NCBI GenBank assembly: GCA_965197005.1
Contig: OZ239982.1
Coordinates: 620,001 to 684,000 of the forward strand
Direction of reading: 5' to 3'
DNA from: G965197005 sp965197005
Lineage (GTDB): Bacteria > Pseudomonadota > Gammaproteobacteria > Pseudomonadales > Oceanobacteraceae
DNA length: 64,000 nt
Shown here: in pieces, positions 26,002-34,384 of the stretch
Layout: every line of letters starts with the position of its first letter
Numbering within the stretch: the first letter of the stretch is position 1
Notes under the pieces: model-generated
The model's database searches: none
The model's input: the letters and a program-made list of their open reading frames with translations, nothing else
Told to the model about the DNA's origin: nothing
Program-made: the position numbers and the translations under genes

Positions 26002-26462
26002 TATTCTCTCATGGATTGTAAGGATTTAACCCCGTCTTTATGCGCTTTTTCTAACGCATTTTTAACTTCTGGTGGTGTGTATTTTTCATCATGTTTGGCT
26101 AAAATTTGCTGGGCTTGCATGTGTTTTTTGCTGTCAATTTTGCCAAGAGCCACCACGCCCTGACCTTCACGGAATAAATCAGGCAAAATGCCAGTATAAT
26201 GTACGGGTATTTCTGAGATGCCATCGGTCACTAAAAAGACAATATTAAGGTTGTCCGTATTACGCTTAATACTACCAGCTACAACCAAACCACCTAAGCG
26301 AACCGTTTGTCCTTGTTGCACTTCTCCGTTAGCAATTTGTGTGGGTGTAATAAACAGATTAATATTTTGCCTTAGGGAGTAACTTAAAAGTGCTACCGCA
26401 ACAGAGACCCCAAAGACTAAAAATAAGATAAGTTGTAAGCGTTTTTTACGCAAGGGGTGCAT
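26001..26462 (-). CDS. ccmE: Haem chaperone CcmE
   Basis: This 153-residue membrane-anchored chaperone binds haem covalently through His124 in LAKHDEKYTPPEV (Tyr128 is the axial ligand). It has an N-terminal basic stretch and helix (RKKRLQLILFLVFGVSVAVALL) and the OB-fold GGLVVAGSIKR. It overlaps ccmD by 17 bp. Confidence 0.96.
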   Translation of the reverse strand: MHPLRKKRLQLILFLVFGVSVAVALLSYSLRQNINLFITPTQIANGEVQQGQTVRLGGLVVAGSIKRNTDNLNIVFLVTDGISEIPVHYTGILPDLFREGQGVVALGKIDSKKHMQAQQILAKHDEKYTPPEVKNALEKAHKDGVKSLQSMRE

Positions 26463-26637
26463 GTTGTTTCTCTCGTTTTTGTTGCTGCTTTAGTTGGTGG
26501 ATTAAACGTTTTTTTTGCCATAAGGGTATAAGAATATTTAATGCGATAATAAGTGCGCTTAATCCGTAAGCAAGCCACACATAAAAACCATGTTTACCCA
26601 TTGCTAAAAATGCCGATAGTGTATCAAATTCCATCAT
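26446..26637 (-). CDS. ccmD: Haem exporter small subunit CcmD
   Basis: This 63-residue single-helix protein (FYVWLAYGLSALIIALNIL) has a basic C-terminal tail. It joins CcmC and CcmE in the haem handling complex. It overlaps ccmC by 4 bp and ccmE by 17 bp. Confidence 0.92.
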   Translation of the reverse strand: MMEFDTLSAFLAMGKHGFYVWLAYGLSALIIALNILIPLWQKKRLIHQLKQQQKREKQHAPLA

Positions 26638-27380
26638 CTCTCCAGTAATTTTTTTACCCAGTTCTTTTTTCTCTCATGCCAAATAATGCTATTTCTTACT
26701 CTTATTAGGGTGAGTATGGCAAATAGCAAATAAGCGGTGACAATCATTATAATCAGCGGAATAAGCATATCAGGGTGCATATTTGGTTTTTGCGTTAAGG
26801 TTAAGGTTGCGCCTTGATGTAGCGTATTCCACCATTCAACTGAGTACTTAATGATAGGAATGTTCACAATACCTACCAAAGCTAAAATAGCCCCCGCTTT
26901 GTCTGCAATACTTTCATTTTCAATGGCTTGCTTTAGGGCAATGATGCCCAGATATAAGAAAAGCAATACCAACATGGAGGTTAAGCGAGCGTCCCAAATC
27001 CAATAAGTTCCCCAAGTTGGCTTGCCCCAAATTGCCCCCGTTAATAAGGCAACCAAACAAAAACTTGCCCCTACAGGTGCTACGGCAGTGGCAACCCATG
27101 CTGCAATTTTCATACGCCAAATTAAATAAAATGCCCCTGCTACCGCCATAATGATATAGGCACTTTGTGCAATGAGTGCGCTAGGGACATGCAAATAAAT
27201 AATACGAAAACTATTGCCTTGCTGATAATCTGCAGGGGCATACAGCAATCCTAATATTAAGCCGCTTAAACCCAAAGGAACAAGGATTAAGGTAAGCCAA
27301 AAGTTCCAATTTTGAGTAATGTCATAAAACCACTTAGGCGAGCTTAAACGGTGGTAGAGTAAGACCAATTTTTGCCACAT
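26634..27380 (-). CDS. ccmC: Haem transporter subunit CcmC
   Basis: CcmC loads haem onto CcmE. The 248-residue protein has six helices, conserved WGKPTWGTYWIWDARLTSML (tryptophan-rich motif) and haem-ligand histidines in IIYLHVPSAL and EWWNTLHQG. It lies 3 bp after ccmB. Confidence 0.95.
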   Translation of the reverse strand: MWQKLVLLYHRLSSPKWFYDITQNWNFWLTLILVPLGLSGLILGLLYAPADYQQGNSFRIIYLHVPSALIAQSAYIIMAVAGAFYLIWRMKIAAWVATAVAPVGASFCLVALLTGAIWGKPTWGTYWIWDARLTSMLVLLFLYLGIIALKQAIENESIADKAGAILALVGIVNIPIIKYSVEWWNTLHQGATLTLTQKPNMHPDMLIPLIIMIVTAYLLFAILTLIRVRNSIIWHERKKNWVKKLLER

Positions 27381-27383
27381 AAA

Positions 27384-28046
27384 TTATTCCAATAAGTATA
27401 AACGTAATGCTGCCATCATAGCCAAAGGCGCAAGGCTAATAGACAGTGCTAACATAGCACCAAGTAAACTGAGTTGTCCGCTATAGTCCATCTGTAATCC
27501 TGCATTTGCAACGGCACTGGTGGCAAAGATAAGCACAGGAATACATAGGGGTAAAATCAGTAAACTTAATAATAAACTACCTTGTCGAATAACCGCAGTT
27601 AGTGCTGCGCCCACTGCGCCTAATAAACTTAAAATAGGTGTGCCTAAAGCCAAGCTACTTAATAATGCAGTGTAGCTTTGAGCAGGTAAATATAACATCA
27701 TCGCCATCAGCGGAGACAATAAAATCAACGGCAAACCTGTCGTTAACCAATGTACTAACGCTTTATTTAGGGCGATAAAAAATAAGGACTCACCAGAGGC
27801 TAAAATTTGCTCTAGGCTGCCATCTTCTACATCGCTACGAAACAGCCTATCTAAAGACAAAAGCGTTGATAACAAAGCGGTAACCCAAATGACACCAGCG
27901 GCAATACTGCTTAAAAATTTAGGTTCAGGATTAACCGCTAAAGGAAATAAAGCCCCAACCATTAAGAAGAAAATGAGTGGGTTAAGCCATTCCCCAGGTT
28001 TTCTGGCAGCAAGAAGGAGGTCTTTGGTAATACTGGCAAGCAACAT
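27384..28046 (-). CDS. ccmB: Haem exporter permease CcmB
   Basis: This 220-residue membrane permease has six predicted helices. LLSLDRLFRSDVEDGSLEQ is the family signature of the CcmB cytoplasmic loop. It forms the ABC complex with CcmA and lies 2 bp downstream of it. Confidence 0.95.
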   Translation of the reverse strand: MLLASITKDLLLAARKPGEWLNPLIFFLMVGALFPLAVNPEPKFLSSIAAGVIWVTALLSTLLSLDRLFRSDVEDGSLEQILASGESLFFIALNKALVHWLTTGLPLILLSPLMAMMLYLPAQSYTALLSSLALGTPILSLLGAVGAALTAVIRQGSLLLSLLILPLCIPVLIFATSAVANAGLQMDYSGQLSLLGAMLALSISLAPLAMMAALRLYLLE

Positions 28047-28048
28047 GT

Positions 28049-28678
28049 TTAATTTCCTAACTCAATACGTTGACTACAGGCGACATTTGTTAGTGCATGG
28101 TGGCTGGTGACGACCACTGCACCACCTTTAGCGACATGTTGTTGCATCTGTTTGATTAACCATTCTACTCCCTCACTATCTAAAGCGGTAAAAGGTTCAT
28201 CTAATATCCATAATGGAGCAGGCGAGCATAACAATAGAGCCAGCGCAACACGTCTTTTTTGTCCAGCAGATAGTGTTTGACAGAGGCTGTCTTCGTATCC
28301 ATATAGCTTTACTTCTGCCAGTGCGGTATTTAAGGTGTTTGCGGATACTTGCCAAGGGCTTGCTAACCAGCGTAAGTTTTCTAAGCAAGTTAATGTGAGT
28401 TTGATTGCGCTTAAATGTCCTAAATATAAACGGTTTTGGGCGTAGTCATGAAATTGTGCTTGTAGCGGCTGTTTGTGCCAGTTAAGCTGACCTGTATAAC
28501 TATGATTTAAGCCAGCTAAGAGTTTTAATAAAGTGGTTTTACCACAACCATTTGCCCCTGCAATTTGGATAAAGTCGCCATTGTTGATATGTAGCGACAA
28601 ATCTTTAAAAAGCATGCGTTCATCTCGTTCGCAGACGTGGATATTGGCATTAAGTGCTATATTGGCTAATGATTTCAT
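28049..28678 (-). CDS. ccmA: Haem exporter ATPase CcmA
   Basis: This 209-residue ABC ATPase drives release of holo-CcmE. It has Walker A (GANGCGKTTLLKLL), the signature LSAGQKRRVALALLL and Walker B (LWILDEPFTALD). First gene of the nine-gene ccmABCDEFGHI operon, whose genes mostly overlap. Confidence 0.96.
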   Translation of the reverse strand: MKSLANIALNANIHVCERDERMLFKDLSLHINNGDFIQIAGANGCGKTTLLKLLAGLNHSYTGQLNWHKQPLQAQFHDYAQNRLYLGHLSAIKLTLTCLENLRWLASPWQVSANTLNTALAEVKLYGYEDSLCQTLSAGQKRRVALALLLCSPAPLWILDEPFTALDSEGVEWLIKQMQQHVAKGGAVVVTSHHALTNVACSQRIELGN

Positions 28679-28774
28679 GTATTAAATTAGGCGACCTTGG
28701 TGTAACTTGCTACATTATATACACAATTGGTCGATAATACCGTTGATATAAAACATTTCTAGTTAGGATTTTGC

Positions 28775-30913
28775 ATGAAACCCGATTCATTGGCATTGAT
28801 TTCCGCACAGGTTAAGGCGGCATTAAAGCAAACTCAAGGCGTAAACGCCAACACTGAAATCACAGTAGGCGAGAAAAAAACACAGGTATTTTCTGCGCGC
28901 GTTGTTTCAGTTGTCGCAAAATCAGAAGGCGATTTTGAAATTGTCCTTAAAGGTATAGATAGTCCCAATGCACCTAGTATTCGTGTACAAGCAAAACAAG
29001 CACTACCGATTAACAGCGAAGTGGTACTTAAACTAGAAGAGCAAAGCACAGCTAAAGAACCAGCTACCACCAATAAAAATACAGATAGCAAAGCAAATAT
29101 AGCAAATACAAAACTACCAGAAGAATTAAAAAACAGCTTAAAAGAGAACAATCAAGCATCGCCAAAAAACAGCAATGCAGCTTTCCAAGCGGAAAATCAA
29201 GGACAAAAAATCCACAAAAAATTAACGCTTACTGTGCTTGAAGTCACTACGCATTCTGCTTATAAGCAAGCGACAAGTAGCTCAAATTCGCCAGTGCAAA
29301 AAACAGTAGCAGCATGGTTAGCATCACGTTTACCTGCTTTATTGGAAAACAAAGAGACGCTAAATGTACATAAGGAAAATTTAACAAAGTTATTGGCAAA
29401 TATAAACGCAAATAATAAATTTAATCTGAGTGTTGCTGAACTTAACTCTCCAAAAAACAGCGATAATAAAATTCAGGCACAAGCACAAACAGCAAAATTG
29501 GTAGCGCACTATCAGGTTGCTAATGATGGTAAACAACATAGCCCAAAGGCTCATAATCACTTAATACAATCATTAAATTCACTTTTGGCAAATAAGTCTA
29601 AGTTACCAGAAAACGCTCAAAAACCACTTACCGATTGGTTTAATAGTTTGCCACAAAAAGTAGAGGTACATGCAGGAGAATCGCTTAAAGCACAATTGAA
29701 AAATGCAGGCATATTTTTTGAGAGCAAGCTCAGTCAGCAATTGTTTAATTTGAGTGAACCACAAATTAAACAACTTAAACAAAGCATACTTCAAAAAGCG
29801 GCGGTAAGTATCGGCACTGAACAGGTTGTGGAAAAAGCACCCAAAGTGCAAATAAATAATCAGCAAACAGCAAAAGGCAATGTAGATACCAGCAAATTAC
29901 AACTTAACACAGGCTTATCAACAGCAAATTCTACTGATAATGACCCTCTTTTAGCACAGCCATCTATACCTAAAGCAATCCTTAAGCCAAGTGAAAGCAT
30001 ATCTTCATCTTTACCTTTAGAGGCAAAATCGGTAAATAAAACCAATACAGCAAACGTCCCTGAGGTATTGAATATGCCTACAGATAAAATAAATAATGCC
30101 CGCTTTTTACCAACAAAAACATGGAACTTATTGCAAACAGCTTGGCATGCTTTAAAACTTGAGCACCCTGTTAATGCCGCTTTAAGCAATACAGATAAAG
30201 AAGATAAACTGACGCTTAAACAAATATTAGCGCAGACTAAGGCGAAATTAGAGCAACAGGCAGAGCAGCAAATTAAACGCAGCACACCTAGCTGGGTTAG
30301 GCAACTACAAACAGGGGATTTAAAAGTCGCCTTAGCGCAAAGTTTAATTAAGACTTTGCAGGCAAATATGCAACAAGGTGTAGTGGCAAGGCAAGATGTA
30401 CAAGCGGCAATGAGTGGACGCATTCCCATTAGCTTAAATGTAAATAGTTTAATTAATGAAACCCAGCAATTGCTGCAACAAACCTTAGCACAGGTAGAAG
30501 TAGAGCAATTTCAGCAATTAAATGACGATAGACCCATGCACAATGCACATCTATATTTTCGTGATAATCAGCAATTACAACAGGTTAATATTGAATTGTT
30601 AGAGCAAGATGAGGCAGTACAGACAGAGCATGCCCAAGAGAAAACTCGGCAATGGCGTATTCGCTTGCACTTTGATTTACAACAATTAGGTGAGTTAGGT
30701 GTCGAAATTAATCTGAGCCCACCACGAGTGGCAGCCACTTTTTGGTCGTTACAAACGCATGCACTTAAAGCCTTGCAAACTGAAATAGCCCCATTGCGTG
30801 CGCGTTTGCAACATCAGGGGGTGGACGTAGGAGAGCTTCAGGTTCGTCATGGACGCTTGCCCGAAAGTACCCAAAACACCATTCAACAACAGCTAATTGA
30901 TGTACATACATGA
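28775..30913 (+). CDS. FliK-like hook-length control domain protein (orphan)
   Basis: This 712-residue protein is Gln/Asn/Lys/Ala-rich through residues about 85-480, as expected of the flexible ruler of FliK. The folded C-terminal domain (about 590-700: WRIRLHFDLQQLGELGVEINLS, LRARLQHQGVDVGELQVRHG) matches the FliK/Flg_hook C-terminal domain. No flagellar structural gene is in the window. It overlaps by 4 bp a small protein resembling the FlhB C-terminal domain, the natural FliK partner. Its divergent neighbour is the ccm operon, a pairing seen in other gammaproteobacteria (recollection). Function outside a flagellum is not known. Confidence 0.75.
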   Translation: MKPDSLALISAQVKAALKQTQGVNANTEITVGEKKTQVFSARVVSVVAKSEGDFEIVLKGIDSPNAPSIRVQAKQALPINSEVVLKLEEQSTAKEPATTNKNTDSKANIANTKLPEELKNSLKENNQASPKNSNAAFQAENQGQKIHKKLTLTVLEVTTHSAYKQATSSSNSPVQKTVAAWLASRLPALLENKETLNVHKENLTKLLANINANNKFNLSVAELNSPKNSDNKIQAQAQTAKLVAHYQVANDGKQHSPKAHNHLIQSLNSLLANKSKLPENAQKPLTDWFNSLPQKVEVHAGESLKAQLKNAGIFFESKLSQQLFNLSEPQIKQLKQSILQKAAVSIGTEQVVEKAPKVQINNQQTAKGNVDTSKLQLNTGLSTANSTDNDPLLAQPSIPKAILKPSESISSSLPLEAKSVNKTNTANVPEVLNMPTDKINNARFLPTKTWNLLQTAWHALKLEHPVNAALSNTDKEDKLTLKQILAQTKAKLEQQAEQQIKRSTPSWVRQLQTGDLKVALAQSLIKTLQANMQQGVVARQDVQAAMSGRIPISLNVNSLINETQQLLQQTLAQVEVEQFQQLNDDRPMHNAHLYFRDNQQLQQVNIELLEQDEAVQTEHAQEKTRQWRIRLHFDLQQLGELGVEINLSPPRVAATFWSLQTHALKALQTEIAPLRARLQHQGVDVGELQVRHGRLPESTQNTIQQQLIDVHT

Positions 30914-31254
30914 GTATTCCTGAATCGCTTCTTAATGCCAGTTCCGCTATTGCTTTAAAATATGACGGAAAAAACGCCCCTACACTTAGTGGTAAAGGTG
31001 AAGATGAACTTGCCCAAGCAATTATTGAGTTGGCTCTCGCCTATGAAATTCCGATTTATGAAAATGCAGAGCTAACACGTTGGCTAGGACAACTAGAGTT
31101 AGGTGAAGAAATTCCAGCACAGTTATATCAGATTATTGCAGAGATATTAGCGTTCGTGTACGCCATCGAAGGGAAAACACCAGATTCAAAAGTGACAAAA
31201 AAAGAGAAATCTGCTGGCAGAAAGCCCCCGCCAGCAGAGAATGAAAAGAGCTAA
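30910..31254 (+). CDS. FlhB C-terminal-domain-like protein (FlhX type)
   Basis: The 114-residue soluble protein resembles only the cytoplasmic C-terminal domain of FlhB/EscU export switches: AIALKYDGKNAPTLSGKGEDELAQAI, IPIYENAELTRWLGQLELGEEIP and IIAEILAFVYAIEGK. The autocleavage NPTH motif and the membrane part are absent. Overlap with the FliK-like gene suggests joint function. Its stop overlaps the convergent tetR-like gene by 4 bp. Confidence 0.8.
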   Translation: MSIPESLLNASSAIALKYDGKNAPTLSGKGEDELAQAIIELALAYEIPIYENAELTRWLGQLELGEEIPAQLYQIIAEILAFVYAIEGKTPDSKVTKKEKSAGRKPPPAENEKS

Positions 31255-31916
31255 GCAGAAACCTGTTCAGGTAGTTTGGCTACTTCCTGCAAAGAGATAT
31301 CTATGCTCATGCGTATCATTTCTTCGGGGATTAAATCCACACCATCTAATAAAAGATTTAACGATTTATGATGATAAAAATCGACCAAACCGTGCAAGCT
31401 GGCAATAAAGAATAGGGCAGAGCGTTTTTGTAATTCCTCTGATTGCTTTTCAAGTTGCGGTAATGCACCGAATAATAAAGACATAAAGTGCTGTTGCCAT
31501 TCATGGGCAAGCTGATTAACTTGTTCTTTTAAATCAAATAAAGACGACTGTTCTTCATCAAGGGTTAATAGCGGTGGTTGAAACATAAGCTGATAGTAAC
31601 CAGATGATTCTTGAGCAAAGCGAGTCAGTTCGGTCGCAAAGTCAATTAATGCACTCTTAGGGCTTTCTGCTTGGTAGGCTTGTGCATGTAAGCGTGCAAA
31701 AAATAGCTCAAAGCCTCGTTTTCTTGTGCTTAAAAATAAAGCCTCTTTATTGGGGAAGTAATTGTAAATATTACTTGCGGTCATATCCAATTGTTTGGCT
31801 AAATTACGCATTGATAAGTGATGAAATCCTATTTGACTCATTGCTTTGGCAGCAGTGTTCATAATGGTTTCTCTATGGGCTTGAACCTCTTCTGCTGTAA
31901 AGGGTTTTTTAGGCAT
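31251..31916 (-). CDS. TetR-family transcriptional regulator
   Basis: The 221-residue protein has an N-terminal helix-turn-helix (HHLSMRNLAKQLDMTASNIYNYFPNKEALF, about residues 35-64) and an all-helical C-terminal ligand domain. It is divergent from the thioredoxin-like gene and convergent with the FlhB-like gene. A TGATTAATCA palindrome lies just upstream of its start. The target and ligand are unknown. Confidence 0.88.
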   Translation of the reverse strand: MPKKPFTAEEVQAHRETIMNTAAKAMSQIGFHHLSMRNLAKQLDMTASNIYNYFPNKEALFLSTRKRGFELFFARLHAQAYQAESPKSALIDFATELTRFAQESSGYYQLMFQPPLLTLDEEQSSLFDLKEQVNQLAHEWQQHFMSLLFGALPQLEKQSEELQKRSALFFIASLHGLVDFYHHKSLNLLLDGVDLIPEEMIRMSIDISLQEVAKLPEQVSA

Positions 31917-31938
31917 GTTATCTCTCCAAAATACAATA

Positions 31939-31948
31939 TGATTAATCA
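31939..31948. promoter_or_regulatory. Candidate TetR operator palindrome
   Basis: The 10-bp perfect palindrome TGATTAATCA lies 22 bp upstream of the tetR-like start, a normal position for autoregulation. Short AT-rich palindromes also occur by chance. Confidence 0.3.
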
Positions 31949-32134
31949 GTTAAAATACATTACACAAATAAAGCACTTTTTTCATTTTTGCTGTCTGCAA
32001 AAGCGTTAAGAATTAATTTGTAACATAAGATTGTGTATATTAACCTACATTATCAATGTTTTTACAATTGGTTAACAAACAAATACTTATTATTTCGTCT
32101 AATTTTTTACATTATTTAACAAAGTTTGGTGTTT

Positions 32135-32629
32135 ATGCGCAAATTATATTCAAAAAAGACTCGATTTTTTCTACAGATACTGCTTTTTATATTATTTTTT
32201 TTTGGGGTAATGAGCTGGCAAACACGGGATATGCTCTCAGCACAAACGCCTGTTTCGATGGTCGCTTTGCAAGACTTAAAAGGTCAAATCCATAGCCCAT
32301 TGTCTGCTCGTCGGCAAAAAACACTACTGTACTTTTTTGCCCCTTGGTGTGGTATTTGCCGTGTGAGTATGCCTAAGTTGAATTATCTAAATCATAAACG
32401 AGTTAAGGTCTATGCCATTGCTTTAAGTTATAAAAGCCCACAAAAGGTACAGCAGTTTGTGCAAGATGTTGGTTATAAAGGAACGGTTTTATTAGGTACT
32501 AAAGAGATTGAAAAACAGCTTAAAATCAACGCATTTCCTTCTTATTATGTGCTTAATCAGGAGCATAAAATAACCCACAAGGGCTTAGGGTTGGTGTCGA
32601 TAATTAATATTTGGTGGCAGACGCTTTAA
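32135..32629 (+). CDS. Membrane-anchored TlpA/ResA-like thioredoxin-fold protein
   Basis: This 164-residue protein starts at ATG 32135. One N-terminal helix (FFLQILLFILFFFGVMSW) is followed by a thioredoxin fold with active site FFAPWCGICRVSMPKLNYL (CGIC) and cis-Pro INAFPSYYVL. It is probably a periplasmic thiol reductase or oxidant of the TlpA group. Its substrate is unknown. Confidence 0.85.
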   Translation: MRKLYSKKTRFFLQILLFILFFFGVMSWQTRDMLSAQTPVSMVALQDLKGQIHSPLSARRQKTLLYFFAPWCGICRVSMPKLNYLNHKRVKVYAIALSYKSPQKVQQFVQDVGYKGTVLLGTKEIEKQLKINAFPSYYVLNQEHKITHKGLGLVSIINIWWQTL

Positions 32630-32639
32630 CTAAATTAGA

Positions 32640-32672
32640 CATTACAGTAGGCAAATATCGCCTACTGTAATG
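32640..32672. terminator. 13-bp perfect hairpin between convergent genes
   Basis: CATTACAGTAGGC (32640-32652) and GCCTACTGTAATG (32660-32672) pair perfectly around a 7-nt loop, between the thioredoxin-like gene and convergent fumC. There is no T-run on either side, so it is either an imperfect bidirectional terminator or an mRNA 3'-end stem. Confidence 0.5.
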
Positions 32673-32683
32673 GTTGTGCTTTA

Positions 32684-34060
32684 CTACAGACCGCCGTGGG
32701 TTAACTTGGCAGGGTTAAGTAGTTTTTCTAACTCTTCTTTAGAAAGCTCCGTTTCTTCTACAGCCACATCAATGACCGCACGATTTTCTTTATAGGCTTT
32801 TTTGGCTATTTCAGCTGCTTTTAAATAACCGATTACAGGATTTAATGCCGTCACTAAAATAGGGTTGCGTGATAAGGCTTTGTTGAGGTTGTCTTCACGC
32901 ACTTTAAAGCTGGTAATCGCTTTATCTGCCATGAGATGACTCACATTGCTTAGTAGCTCAATGCTATTGAGTAGGTTATTGGCAATAAGAGGTAACATCA
33001 CATTTAACTCAAAGTTGCCTGATTGCCCTGCAATGGTAATGGCACTATCGTTACCAATAACCTGTGCAGCAACCATTGCTGCAGCTTCAGGAATAACAGG
33101 GTTTACTTTGCCGGGCATAATAGAAGAGCCAGGCTGCAATGCTTCAAGTTCAATCTCACCTAATCCTGCTAAAGGACCTGAGTTCATCCAGCGCAAATCA
33201 TTAGCCAGTTTTAACATGGCAACAGCAATGGATTTTAGAACACCAGATAAGCGTACAGCAGTATCTTGAGTGCCAATTAAATAAAAGAAGTTATCTGCTG
33301 GTGTAAAGTTGACCCCTGTATCCTGTGTCAATGCTTGATTATATTTAGCTGCAAATTCTGGGTGAGCATTAATGCCTGTACCAACAGCAGTACCACCTTG
33401 AGCCAGAGTTTGTATTGCAGGTTGAATTTGCTTAACCGCATCAATGCCTTGTTTAATTTGCATTGCCCAGCTATTTAAGGTTTGTTCTAGGCGTACAGGC
33501 ATCGCGTCCATTAAATGAGTGCGCCCAGTTTTAACATAATGACCGTCGGTTTTTATTTTCGCTAAGATACTGCTGTGCAGGTGTGTTAGTGCGGGCAATA
33601 ATGCATTTTCTAACTCTAAGGCGGCACTAATATGAATGCTGCTAGGAATGATGTCATTACTGCTTTGACCACAGTTTACATGGTCGTTAGGGCTAACGGT
33701 TTGTCCGAGCTGCTTGCTTGCTAAGGTTGCTAATACTTCATTGGCGTTCATATTGCTGCTGGTGCCTGAGCCTGTTTGATAAATATCGACAGGAAAATGG
33801 CTCATTAAGTCAGAGTCTGCTAGTAGTGTTTCAGCAACAGAGATAATGGCATTGCCAATTTCTGGGGTGATTTGTTGCAATTCAATATTGGCTTTGGCAG
33901 CGGCAATTTTGGCTTTAATTAGGGCTTTAATAAAACTGCTTGGTAATCCTTGTCCACTGACAGGAAAGTTGTTGATGGCACGTTGTGTTTGTGCGCCATA
34001 TAGGGCATCTTCTGGGACGTTTAGCTCGCCCATGCTGTCTTTTTCAATACGATAGTTCAT
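32684..34060 (-). CDS. fumC: Class II fumarate hydratase
   Basis: The 458-residue enzyme interconverts fumarate and malate without an iron-sulfur cluster. Motifs: MGELNVPEDALYGAQTQRA at the N-terminus, TGSGTSSNMNANEV, GRTHLMDAMPVRL and the signature GSSIMPGKVNPVIPEA. It is adjacent to mqo, which uses its product malate. Confidence 0.96.
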   Translation of the reverse strand: MNYRIEKDSMGELNVPEDALYGAQTQRAINNFPVSGQGLPSSFIKALIKAKIAAAKANIELQQITPEIGNAIISVAETLLADSDLMSHFPVDIYQTGSGTSSNMNANEVLATLASKQLGQTVSPNDHVNCGQSSNDIIPSSIHISAALELENALLPALTHLHSSILAKIKTDGHYVKTGRTHLMDAMPVRLEQTLNSWAMQIKQGIDAVKQIQPAIQTLAQGGTAVGTGINAHPEFAAKYNQALTQDTGVNFTPADNFFYLIGTQDTAVRLSGVLKSIAVAMLKLANDLRWMNSGPLAGLGEIELEALQPGSSIMPGKVNPVIPEAAAMVAAQVIGNDSAITIAGQSGNFELNVMLPLIANNLLNSIELLSNVSHLMADKAITSFKVREDNLNKALSRNPILVTALNPVIGYLKAAEIAKKAYKENRAVIDVAVEETELSKEELEKLLNPAKLTHGGL

Positions 34061-34212
34061 GTTCGTTCCTTATTTTAAAGTTGTAGTGGGTAATATAGAA
34101 ATGCTGTTTATCTATCCTTGTAAGCATTGCTATTTGCTGACAAGGGTACACAAAATATAAGCAAGTATCAGGCTTTATCTTACTATAACCGAATTGACAA
34201 AAGCGATAGTTT

Positions 34213-34241
34213 TTTACAGATTATGTTGTAGGTCGTATAAT
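34213..34241 (+). promoter_or_regulatory. Sigma70 promoter of mqo
   Basis: TTTACA (34213-34218) and TATAAT (34236-34241) are separated by 17 bp, close to consensus. Transcription would start near 34248, giving a leader of about 137 nt. Confidence 0.65.
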
Positions 34242-34260
34242 CAAAAAGAATTTGAGAAAT

Positions 34261-34291
34261 TAAAATAAGCACACATAATGTGCTTATTTTA
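34261..34291 (+). promoter_or_regulatory. Hairpin in the mqo 5' leader
   Basis: TAAAATAAGCACA (34261-34273) pairs perfectly over 13 bp with TGTGCTTATTTTA (34279-34291), with a 5-nt loop. It lies just inside the predicted transcript and about 94 nt before the start codon. It may be an attenuator, an RNA-stability stem or an operator. Confidence 0.5.
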
Positions 34292-34384
34292 TATGCTATA
34301 AAATAGGTTTTGCTAAACAAGTTATGGCAAAAATTTGTAAACATACCCATAATTACAATTATCTTTAAGACAAGAGAGAAAACC

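Larger units (their letters stand above)
34061..34384. other. 324-bp region between fumC and mqo
   Basis: This divergent-promoter region contains the mqo promoter and a leader hairpin (listed separately), and otherwise AT-rich sequence with no gene or RNA I recognise. Confidence 0.7.
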
